The notes beneath the pieces are model-generated. The model saw nothing but the letters and a program-made list of their open reading frames with translations, ran no database searches and was not told the DNA's origin. From positions 1 to 25,308 of the forward strand of contig DETK01000044.1 in the NCBI GenBank assembly GCA_002361615.1: 25,308 bases of DNA, read 5' to 3'. Below are positions 6,957 through 14,891 of this stretch, piece by piece. Source of the stretch: Bacteroidales bacterium UBA3290. Its GTDB lineage: Bacteria; Bacteroidota; Bacteroidia; Bacteroidales; UBA932. The translations under genes and the position numbers were made by a program. Position 1 is the first letter of the stretch, and each line of letters starts with the position of its first letter.

Positions 6957-9920
6957 ATGGCATTTCAAGAAACCACACGGCAGTCCTATGGCAGCAAGGT
7001 CAAGAACTCCTTCCAGGGGATTCTGTGGGGAATCATCCTTATCATAGCCGGAACCGTCGTCCTGTGGTGGAACGAAGGACGCGCCGTCAAGGCATCCAAT
7101 GCCCTGAAGGACTTCCAGAAAAACTACGTCGAACTGACTGACATCAACACGGTCGACCCCAGCTTTGAGGGGAAGGCCGTCCACGCCACCGGCGTGGCCA
7201 CGACGGCCGACACGCTGCGCGACGCCGCATTCGGCATCGCTGTCAACGCGATGAAGCTCGTGCGCAGTGTCGAGTACTATCAGTGGACCCAGCAGAGCGA
7301 TTCCGAAAGCAAGGACAAACTGGGCGGAAGCACCGAGACCACCACGACCTACACTTACGAACCTGCCTGGTGCAGCGAGCCGGTGAACTCCAACGAGTTC
7401 AAGGATCCTGACTACAAAGGCAAGAACTTCGTCTGGCGCACTGTCGACGATGCAGAGCAGGTGGCCGGCAACGTAACTTTCGGCGCCTACCGGCTGACCC
7501 AGGGCATCGTGAATGCCATCTCCGGTGAAGAGCCTGCCTATCCCGCCCTTTCAGAAGCCCAGAAGAAACAGATGCTCACCAACGTGACCGATTCGACCGT
7601 CGTGGTGACGGTCTCCGGCGACCAGGTGTACATCGGAGCCGATCCCGCTTCGCCGCACATCGGCGACGTGCGCATCACTTTCACGCAAGTGACTTCGCCC
7701 AAGACGATCTCGCTGCTCCAGAAAGTGGTCAACGGTACCTTCGAAAGCTACATCGCCAAGAACGGGAAGGCCTTCTCCAAGGTGGAGATGGGTACCGTGA
7801 GCGCCGAGAACATGATTGAGCATCAGAAGAGTGCCAACAAGATCATTCTCTGGCTGTTCCGCATCCTGGGCATCATCCTGGTCATCGGCGGATTCCGCTC
7901 GCTGCTGAGCCTGATCAGCACCGTCTTTGCCGTGGTCCCGTTCGTACAGCGGATCATCGGCTCGGGCGTGGGACTGGTCACGACCATCGTCGGCCTCGTT
8001 TGGAGCCTCGTCGTCATCGCGCTCGCCTGGGTGGCGCACAGGCCCGTCCTGGGCATCAGCCTCCTGGTAGTCGCGGGTGTGCTCATCTTCTGGCTCATCA
8101 GCCGTTCACGTAAAAAAAAACTCTCTGACGCAGCAGCCCTGCTGATCATCCTGCTGATGGTCGGCGCCGGCTGTACCGGAAGTCAAGCCAAGGGAGGCGA
8201 CAGCAATGTCGCCTCTTCTGGCATGGACACCAAGCTCAAAGGCCCCGTGAAAACCGTCACGGAGACGACTTTCTACGGAGAAGGTGAACCCTCCACGACC
8301 ATCTACGAATACGATGAGCGTGGCAAACTCATTTCCCAGAAAGAAGAAGAATGGGAAGGAGAAGATGATTCCACCCTCCTCGAATCGCTTTGCGAAAAGG
8401 ACGGCCAGGACCGCTACACAAAACAGGTTTACGGCTCGCCCGAAGGGGAGATTTACTCCATCAATATCTACGAGTATGACAGCAACGGCAACGTCACCTA
8501 CTCCGAGTACCGCGATGGCAGCGGCAATGTCACCTACGCGACCCGCAACCGCTATGACGCCGACGGCCACCTCACCCTATCCTCCAGCAAAAGTACCTAT
8601 GCCACCTATTCCAGCGCCAACGAGTACGACGAGAATGGACGTTTGTCCCGTTGTACGTCGTCAACCGACGGAAAAGTGACCAACATCACCACGTACCGCT
8701 ATGACGACCAGGGCCGGCAGATCCTCCGCACCGAAGACATGGTCTCCCAGGGAAGGGTCCTCAACGACTATACTTTCTATAATGACAAGGGCGAAGCGAA
8801 CGGCTCGGCCACAGTGACCACCGACAGCGAAGGAACCCGCGTCACCAGCCGCGACACGACCTTCACCGACGGCAACGGGATGATCCACCAGCGCTACTAT
8901 CTCAACTACGACTCGGAAAAGACCTACGAAGGCACGTTCAACAAGGAAGGCAATGTCACGCACTACGAGTATTTCGAAGGCAACTCCACCCAACCGTCGG
9001 TCGTGGCCGATTTCACCTACGCTCCTGACGGAGAGACCCTTCGTGAAGCGACTTGGAAGCAGATGCTCCTGGGACAGGTGAAGGAAACCTTCACCAAGCA
9101 GTTCAAGGAGAAAGTCGATACCTTCGGAAACTGGACCTACCGTACCAAGGGTATCCCCTATCTCTTCGATGCCGAGTACATGAGTTTCGAAGACGTAATC
9201 GGTCTGATCGGCTCCGTCTCCCGGAAGATCGCGTACCGGGGCGCTGACCAGGGCCAGAACTACGGCTTTACGGCCAAAACGTCCGGAGGTGCAGATATCC
9301 GCCTGACCTGCACAGAAGACGACGGTGTGCTCTGCGGCGACCTGAACATCGACGGCAACACCTACCGCACGGTAGGAACCCGCGATGAGAACGGGGAACT
9401 CTATTTCGTCGCGCTCAAGCCGAATGGCGAAATCCCCTGGGCGCTCCTGATTCCCGACGGAAACGGCAAGCGTGAAGGCACGGTATTCAAAGGCGAAGAA
9501 GAGATCAAGGTCACTTTCAACCCCACCCGTGACGGCCTGATGACCTACGGCTTCTCGACTTCGGTCGACGACATCGTAGGCATCTACCAATTCGAGTACC
9601 CAGGCGAACTTCGCAGCGGTAAGCTCAATGTCTGGCGGAATGTGGACAATATGGAGGAATTCCATTTCGAGATCCATAATACCGGCAGCCATACGCACCA
9701 GTTCAACATGGCCGAAGACGAATTCACGGATTATCCCGGTGAGATGACGACCATCTACCGCTATATGTGGGATGACGAAGGCGAAAAGAGCTATCATTAC
9801 AAGATCCGCTTCTTCGACAACTTCGCTGTCATCTGCGAAGGCAGCGGCGATCCCAATGCTTTCTTCGCCATGGGAACGAGCATCGAAGGCATCTACGCGA
9901 AACTTCCCGCAGTGGGTTAA
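6957..9920 (+). CDS. TMEM43-family membrane protein fused to a lipoprotein-like YD-repeat domain
   Basis: This 987-residue protein has two unlike halves. Residues 1-388 form a TMEM43-type protein: one membrane helix (about 18-40), a long extracytoplasmic domain (41-290), then a group of three or four helices (296-382) ending in SRSRKKK. TMEM43 relatives normally stop here. Residues 386-406 look like a lipoprotein signal: KKK, a hydrophobic run (AAALLIILLMV), then GAGC with the cysteine at 406. After it come about 580 hydrophilic residues with repeated YEYDxxG/YRYDxxG units (about 448-600), as in YD/RHS repeats, and a tail rich in beta-strand-like sequence. A run of nine A (8112-8120) marks the joint; losing or gaining one A gives a stop within about ten codons. 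Function is unknown. The lipobox is imperfect (G at -3). The neighbours are an OmpA lipoprotein and coaD. Confidence 0.85.
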   Translation: MAFQETTRQSYGSKVKNSFQGILWGIILIIAGTVVLWWNEGRAVKASNALKDFQKNYVELTDINTVDPSFEGKAVHATGVATTADTLRDAAFGIAVNAMKLVRSVEYYQWTQQSDSESKDKLGGSTETTTTYTYEPAWCSEPVNSNEFKDPDYKGKNFVWRTVDDAEQVAGNVTFGAYRLTQGIVNAISGEEPAYPALSEAQKKQMLTNVTDSTVVVTVSGDQVYIGADPASPHIGDVRITFTQVTSPKTISLLQKVVNGTFESYIAKNGKAFSKVEMGTVSAENMIEHQKSANKIILWLFRILGIILVIGGFRSLLSLISTVFAVVPFVQRIIGSGVGLVTTIVGLVWSLVVIALAWVAHRPVLGISLLVVAGVLIFWLISRSRKKKLSDAAALLIILLMVGAGCTGSQAKGGDSNVASSGMDTKLKGPVKTVTETTFYGEGEPSTTIYEYDERGKLISQKEEEWEGEDDSTLLESLCEKDGQDRYTKQVYGSPEGEIYSINIYEYDSNGNVTYSEYRDGSGNVTYATRNRYDADGHLTLSSSKSTYATYSSANEYDENGRLSRCTSSTDGKVTNITTYRYDDQGRQILRTEDMVSQGRVLNDYTFYNDKGEANGSATVTTDSEGTRVTSRDTTFTDGNGMIHQRYYLNYDSEKTYEGTFNKEGNVTHYEYFEGNSTQPSVVADFTYAPDGETLREATWKQMLLGQVKETFTKQFKEKVDTFGNWTYRTKGIPYLFDAEYMSFEDVIGLIGSVSRKIAYRGADQGQNYGFTAKTSGGADIRLTCTEDDGVLCGDLNIDGNTYRTVGTRDENGELYFVALKPNGEIPWALLIPDGNGKREGTVFKGEEEIKVTFNPTRDGLMTYGFSTSVDDIVGIYQFEYPGELRSGKLNVWRNVDNMEEFHFEIHNTGSHTHQFNMAEDEFTDYPGEMTTIYRYMWDDEGEKSYHYKIRFFDNFAVICEGSGDPNAFFAMGTSIEGIYAKLPAVG

Positions 9921-9923
9921 GCC

Positions 9924-10409
9924 ATGAGCACCGCAATCTTTCCCGGATCCTTCGATCCCTTCACGCTGGGTCACATGGATATCCTGCGCTCCGCGCGCAA
10001 GATGTTCGACAGAGTGATCGTGGCCGTGGGCTACAACAGCGCCAAGAGCGGTTTCTTCCGGCCCGACCTCCGGGTCCAGATCATCAAGGATGCCATCGCC
10101 GACCTGGAGAACGTGGAGGTCTGCTCCTATCGCGGACTTACCGTGGACTTCTGCAAGGAGATGGGCGTCAGCTGCATCATCCGCGGCCTGCGAACCACCA
10201 CCGATTTCGAGATGGAAAGCGTCATCGCCCAGGCGAACCGCAAGATGGCACCTGACATCCTGAGCATCTTCATCCCGGCCGGACATGAATACTCGTTCAT
10301 CTCTTCGACCGTCGTACGCGACGTACTCAAAAACGGCGGCAGCGCCAAATGCTTCCTGCCGAAGAATGTAGACATTGACAAATATCTGAAACTCAGAGAA
10401 GAGGAATAA
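9924..10409 (+). CDS. coaD: Phosphopantetheine adenylyltransferase
   Basis: This enzyme transfers AMP from ATP to 4'-phosphopantetheine, the penultimate step of coenzyme A synthesis, as a cytoplasmic hexamer. Length 161 aa is typical. The nucleotidyltransferase signature is seen at the N-terminus as GSFDPFTLGH, with the (T/H)xGH motif at residues 14-17. The central RGLRTTTDFE segment and the ISSTVVRD motif near residues 121-128, which binds ATP phosphates, are both present. The start is the ATG at 9924, only three bases after the preceding stop (TAA-GCC-ATG), so it is probably translated by coupling with the TMEM43-fusion gene. Confidence 0.97.
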   Translation: MSTAIFPGSFDPFTLGHMDILRSARKMFDRVIVAVGYNSAKSGFFRPDLRVQIIKDAIADLENVEVCSYRGLTVDFCKEMGVSCIIRGLRTTTDFEMESVIAQANRKMAPDILSIFIPAGHEYSFISSTVVRDVLKNGGSAKCFLPKNVDIDKYLKLREEE

Positions 10410-10414
10410 GTCCT

Positions 10415-11914
10415 ATGAAACGGTTCCCGGTCCTATTCGCGCTGCTTCTGGTTTGCTGGACGGCGAACGCCCAGGAAACCGTCGTCACTCATTCCTCCGT
10501 CACTGCCTATCTGCAAACCCTGCTCGAGAAGCCGGTCGGCGCCATCAACCAGAGCGTCGACCGGCTCATCGACTCGGTCGGGGCCCAGAACCCCGATCTT
10601 CAGTCGAAGGTAGCCGGCATCGCCTTCGATTTCTTCACCGATTCTCCGGTGATGGGACACGAATCCGTGGCTGTCCACATCGCCGACAACTGGTTCCTCA
10701 ACCAGCGGCTCAAACTGGAAAACGAGCAGCTTTACCCGCTGATCCAGACATACGTGACATTCAACCGGCAGTCGCTGGTCGGGGCCGACGCGCCGTCGCT
10801 TGCCATGGAAACCGTCGACAGCCTCCGGGTTGAAATCCGGGATGCCGAGACACCCTACAAGGTCCTTTTCTTCTACGACACAGACTGCAGTACCTGCCGG
10901 CGGGAAGCGCCCCTGCTGGCCGTTCTTCTCCGCAACTACCAGGGTGAGCCCCTCACCTTCTTTGCCATCTACACCCAGAGTGACCATCAAGCCTGGGAGG
11001 CATACATCCAGGAGGTCTTTTCTGCCATCGACAATCCTTCTGTCCGCGTCGTCCATCTCTGGGATCCGGAAGCCGCCACCGGCTACCATCAGAAATATGC
11101 CGTACTGTCCACGCCCATGCTCTTCCTGCTGGACAACCAGAACCGCATCACCGGCCGCAGGCTGGACAGCCAGGCGCTTGCCCAGATGCTCGATATCGAG
11201 AATTCCCAGGCACTGCAATACAAACAACTGTTCGACAATGTCTTCAACACATTCGAGCCCCTTACGGCCCCGGACGTGGAAGGCATCATCGACACCTTCG
11301 CCGAAAAGACCCGCCAGAACAAGAACCTCTTCACCGAGGTAATGACCCATCTGTTCAACTACCTGCGCACCAGCGACCGGCTCGCCAAACAGCAGGGCGC
11401 AATCTATCTGGCAGAGAAATATATCGCCGCGGAACCGGATTACTGGTCCGAGGAATTCTTCAACCGCACCGTCCACGCCCTGGCCCAGGCCCATCTCAAT
11501 CCCGTGGGCAGCAAAGCCACGCAACTCGAGCTCCAGAACAAGTGCGGAAAAACCCGGAAGCTGTATAATGCCAAAAAGCACTGGTACACCCTGATCCTGT
11601 TCCATCTGATCGACTGTGAGCAGTGCCAGAAAGAAATCGCCGAACTCAACCGGCTCAAGCCTGAGATGTTCGATATGGACATGCACGTGGTGATGGTCTA
11701 TGTCGGAGAGGATCAGGCGAAATGGAAACAATTCGTGCGAAGCCAGCGGCCGAGCCGCTGGACTTTCCTCAACGACTTCAAACACACCAGCAACATGCGC
11801 ATGCTCTATGACCTGGAGTATGTGCCCCATCTCTACCTGCTGGACGAGGAGGGCGTGATCATCGCCAAGGACATCCGCGCCTCCGAACTGAAAGAATTAT
11901 TGCCCAATCTATGA
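10415..11914 (+). CDS. Secreted DUF5106-type protein with two thioredoxin-like CxxC domains
   Basis: This periplasmic protein of 499 aa has a Sec signal peptide (residues 1-19, cleavage after ANA). The N-terminal part (about 20-140) resembles the Bacteroidetes domain DUF5106, which usually precedes a thioredoxin fold. A first thioredoxin-like domain has C158-S-T-C161, the active-site pair, after the strand KVLFFYDTD. A second redox pair, C401-E-Q-C404, lies in TLILFHLIDCEQC and starts another thioredoxin-like domain that ends with the cis-proline-type segment YVPHLYLLDEEG. Two CxxC domains in one chain suggest thiol transfer or disulfide handling in the envelope; the substrate is unknown. Its stop overlaps the next start by four bases (ATGA), so the two genes are tightly coupled. 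Confidence 0.85.
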   Translation: MKRFPVLFALLLVCWTANAQETVVTHSSVTAYLQTLLEKPVGAINQSVDRLIDSVGAQNPDLQSKVAGIAFDFFTDSPVMGHESVAVHIADNWFLNQRLKLENEQLYPLIQTYVTFNRQSLVGADAPSLAMETVDSLRVEIRDAETPYKVLFFYDTDCSTCRREAPLLAVLLRNYQGEPLTFFAIYTQSDHQAWEAYIQEVFSAIDNPSVRVVHLWDPEAATGYHQKYAVLSTPMLFLLDNQNRITGRRLDSQALAQMLDIENSQALQYKQLFDNVFNTFEPLTAPDVEGIIDTFAEKTRQNKNLFTEVMTHLFNYLRTSDRLAKQQGAIYLAEKYIAAEPDYWSEEFFNRTVHALAQAHLNPVGSKATQLELQNKCGKTRKLYNAKKHWYTLILFHLIDCEQCQKEIAELNRLKPEMFDMDMHVVMVYVGEDQAKWKQFVRSQRPSRWTFLNDFKHTSNMRMLYDLEYVPHLYLLDEEGVIIAKDIRASELKELLPNL

Positions 11915-14739
11915 TAAGCGGAGAATACCAACGATTCTACGAAGCGCTCCTTCCCGTCATCCCGAAAGAGCGGATGTTCCACGATGCACTCAGCACGCTG
12001 GCCTATGGCACCGATGCCTCCTTCTACCGGTTGATCCCCAAACTGGTCATCCGGGCCAGGAATGAGCAGGAAATCGCAGCGATCCTGCACCAGGCAGACC
12101 TGCAGGACATCCCCGTCACCTTCCGCGCAGCCGGCACATCGCTCTCCGGCCAGGCCATCAGCGACTCCGTGCTGGTGATCGTATCGCACGGCTGGCAGAA
12201 CTGGAAAGTCCTCGAAGAGGGGCGCAAGATCCGCTTGCAGCCGGGCATCCGAGGCGGCCGCGCCAATACGTTCCTGGTGAAATACGGCCGGAAAATCGGA
12301 CCCGACCCCGCATCGATCGACTCGGCGATGATCGGAGGAATCGTGGCCAACAATGCCAGCGGCATGTGCTGCGGTACTTCGGAGAACTCCTACAAGACGA
12401 TGGCGGACATCCGCATCATCCTGCCCGACGGAACGGTCCTGGACACGGCGGACGAGGCATCCTGCACATCCTTCCGCAGCAGCCACGCGGCCTTTCTGGA
12501 AGGAATCGCCGCCATCGCGGCCGAAATCAAAGCCGATCCCGAACTCGAAGCCCGCATCCGCCGCAAATACAAGATCAAGAATACGACGGGCTACTCGCTC
12601 AACGCCTTCGTGGACTACAGCGACCCGATCGACATCGTGAAGCACCTGGTCATCGGCTCCGAAGGAACACTGGCCTTCATCTCGGACGTCACCTACAACA
12701 CGGTCGTGGACCACAAGCACAAGGCGTTGGCGATGATCACCTATACGGACATCGCCCATGCCTGCGAAGCCGTACAGATCCTCAAGCGCCAGAACAAGGT
12801 CTCTGCCGTCGAACTCATCGACAGAGCCGGTGTCCGCAGTGTCGACCAGGCCCCCGGCATCCCCGCCTTCCTCAAAACCATCGGCCCCGAAAGCTGCGTG
12901 CTGCTGGTCGAAACCCGCGCTGCCTCGGCGGAAGAACTTGAAGCGAACACAGCCGCTATCACCGAAGGCATCGCTTCCGTACCCACGGAACTCCCCTTCG
13001 CCTTCACCACCGACGCCAAGGAGCAGGCAACGCTGTGGAAACTCCGCAAGGAGATGCTCCCTACAGTGGCCGGCATGCGCCGCAGCGGCACGACAGCCAT
13101 CATCGAAGATATCTGCTTCCCCATCGAAAAACTGGCTGAAGCGACCGTCAGGCTGCGCGAAGTCTTCGCCGCCGACGGCTACGCCGACGCCGTCATCTTC
13201 GGCCATGCCCTGGCCGGAAATCTCCACTTCATGTTCAACCAGGACTTCTCGACGGCAGCCGAAGTGGAGAAATACAAGCATTTCATGGACGACGTGGTCA
13301 AGCTGGTGGTGGACCGCTACGACGGCTCGCTCAAGGCCGAACACGGCACTGGCCGCAACATGGCGCCGTTCGTCGAATACGAGTGGGGCAAGCAGGCCTA
13401 CGAGCTGATGCAGCGCGTCAAGGCGCTCTTCGACCCGAAGGGCATCCTCAATCCGGGCGTCATCCTCAACACCGACCCGATGGCGCACATTTCGAACCTC
13501 AAGCCGATTCCCTCCACCCGGCAGATCGTGGACAAGTGTATGGAATGCGGTTTCTGCGAGGGTTACTGCGTGGCCGAGGGGCTCACGCTTTCGCCGCGCC
13601 AGCGCGTGGCCGCCTTCCGCGAGATCGAACGCCTCAAAGCCTCAGGCGAAGAGCCGCACCGCGCTGCCGAGATGCAGAAGCTGTTCCGCTATGCCGGCGA
13701 CCAGACCTGCGCCACCGACAGCCTGTGCAACCTCCACTGCCCGGTCGGTGCCGATGCGGGCAAGATGGTCAAGGAAATCCGGCACGAAAGCCATTCCCCC
13801 CGCGGCGAAAGACGGGCGGTCTGGCTGGCAGGTCATATGGCAGGCGCCACTGCAACCCTGCGCGGCGGACTCAAATGCCTCAACGCGCTCCGACTGGTCT
13901 TCGGCAAACGCGTCTTCGGCGCCATGGCCCGGGGCCTGCGGGCCGCTACGGGCAAGGCACTGCCGCTCTGGAATGAATATATGCCTACCGGCGCCTCGAA
14001 GATCCATGTCATGCCGGCACCGGAACGGGAACGCAAGGTCGTTTATTTCCCGTCCTGCATTACGCGCAGCATGGGTACCACGAAAGCCTATTCCAAGGAG
14101 AAGGAAGTCACGCAGGTGACGGCCGCCCTGCTCGAAGCCGCCGGTTTCCAGGTCATCTATCCGGAAAAGATGGATTCCCTCTGCTGCGGCATGCTCTTCT
14201 CGAGCAAAGGCTACGTGGAGGCCGGCCGGAAGGCTTCAGATACGCTGAAAGCGGCGCTTGAAGCCGCCTCCGACGGCGGCCGGATTCCGATCCTCTGCGA
14301 CATGAGCCCCTGCCTCTACACCATGAAATCGAATTTCGGCGACGAGCTTCCGCTCTATGAACCCACGGAATTCATCGAGAAATTCGTACTGGAGCATCTG
14401 ACCCTCAAGCCGATCGACGAGAAAGTGGCTTTGTTCGCGGTCTGCTCGGCCAAGAAGATGGGCGTCGACCCGTGCCTGAAACGGGTGGCGGAGCGCTGTG
14501 CCCGCGAAGTCGTGGTAGTCGATTCGAACTGCGACGGATTCGCCGGCGACCGGGGCTTCCTCTTCCCCGAACTCAACGAACACGGCCTCCGCGACCTCCG
14601 GCGTCAGGTGGAGGGCTGCGACGAAGGCTTCGCCGTGAGCCGCACCTGCGAAGTGGGGCTCTCGCGAAACAGCGGCATCGTTTTCAAGTCGATCGTCTAC
14701 CTTGTGGCGGCTGCCGCCGGCGTTGACAGCAAGAAGTAA
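11911..14739 (+). CDS. FAD-linked and Fe-S-cluster 2-hydroxyacid dehydrogenase (D-lactate / D-2-hydroxyglutarate type)
   Basis: This large flavoprotein (942 aa) joins GlcD-like and GlcF-like halves. The FAD-binding PCMH domain (about 35-270) shows RAAGTSLSGQ near 72-81 and GGIVANNASGMCCG near 141-155. The FAD-oxidase cap follows to about 520, with the EHGTGRN segment. Ferredoxin-like clusters are marked by C543, C546, C549 and C553, and by C600, C606 and C610. The CCG domain has a good first motif (C758-C759-G760) and CDMSPC at 796-801. The expected second CCG motif reads C874-D875-G876, so a cysteine is missing. Relatives such as YdiJ oxidise D-lactate or D-2-hydroxyglutarate and pass electrons to the respiratory chain. 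The exact substrate cannot be read from sequence. The start ATG overlaps the previous stop by four bases. Confidence 0.9.
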   Translation: MISGEYQRFYEALLPVIPKERMFHDALSTLAYGTDASFYRLIPKLVIRARNEQEIAAILHQADLQDIPVTFRAAGTSLSGQAISDSVLVIVSHGWQNWKVLEEGRKIRLQPGIRGGRANTFLVKYGRKIGPDPASIDSAMIGGIVANNASGMCCGTSENSYKTMADIRIILPDGTVLDTADEASCTSFRSSHAAFLEGIAAIAAEIKADPELEARIRRKYKIKNTTGYSLNAFVDYSDPIDIVKHLVIGSEGTLAFISDVTYNTVVDHKHKALAMITYTDIAHACEAVQILKRQNKVSAVELIDRAGVRSVDQAPGIPAFLKTIGPESCVLLVETRAASAEELEANTAAITEGIASVPTELPFAFTTDAKEQATLWKLRKEMLPTVAGMRRSGTTAIIEDICFPIEKLAEATVRLREVFAADGYADAVIFGHALAGNLHFMFNQDFSTAAEVEKYKHFMDDVVKLVVDRYDGSLKAEHGTGRNMAPFVEYEWGKQAYELMQRVKALFDPKGILNPGVILNTDPMAHISNLKPIPSTRQIVDKCMECGFCEGYCVAEGLTLSPRQRVAAFREIERLKASGEEPHRAAEMQKLFRYAGDQTCATDSLCNLHCPVGADAGKMVKEIRHESHSPRGERRAVWLAGHMAGATATLRGGLKCLNALRLVFGKRVFGAMARGLRAATGKALPLWNEYMPTGASKIHVMPAPERERKVVYFPSCITRSMGTTKAYSKEKEVTQVTAALLEAAGFQVIYPEKMDSLCCGMLFSSKGYVEAGRKASDTLKAALEAASDGGRIPILCDMSPCLYTMKSNFGDELPLYEPTEFIEKFVLEHLTLKPIDEKVALFAVCSAKKMGVDPCLKRVAERCAREVVVVDSNCDGFAGDRGFLFPELNEHGLRDLRRQVEGCDEGFAVSRTCEVGLSRNSGIVFKSIVYLVAAAAGVDSKK

Positions 14740-14835
14740 GCGTTAATAGAATTTGGCGATTTCGTCCAGATCAATCCGAACATCAAGGTACAGGACCGGA
14801 ACTATATCTGATCCCGCCGCCGTGCAGGGTACAGG

Positions 14836-14867
14836 TTTGGCAAAGTGGTTTTTTTTGTCTATATTGC
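14836..14867 (+). promoter_or_regulatory. Promoter of the ubiD-LOG unit
   Basis: -33 TTTG (14836-14839), 20 nt spacer, then TATATTGC (14860-14867), a near match to the -7 consensus. The expected start is near 14872, giving a leader of about 20 nt before the ATG at 14892. The preceding 100 bases contain a 23-codon in-frame open stretch after the dehydrogenase stop, but no terminator was found. Confidence 0.6.
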
Positions 14868-14891
14868 AGGGTTGAAGCAATAGGATTGAAG

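Noticed and set aside
8661..10286. Minus-strand open frame (541 codons) opposite the YD-repeat part and coaD
   Set aside because: It crosses a real gene boundary (coaD start) and has no domain pattern. It also gives no reason to doubt the plus-strand frame, which is open for the full 987 codons.
11833..13488. Minus-strand open frame (551 codons) opposite the FAD dehydrogenase
   Set aside because: Shadow of the plus-strand gene, whose FAD and Fe-S motifs are unambiguous.
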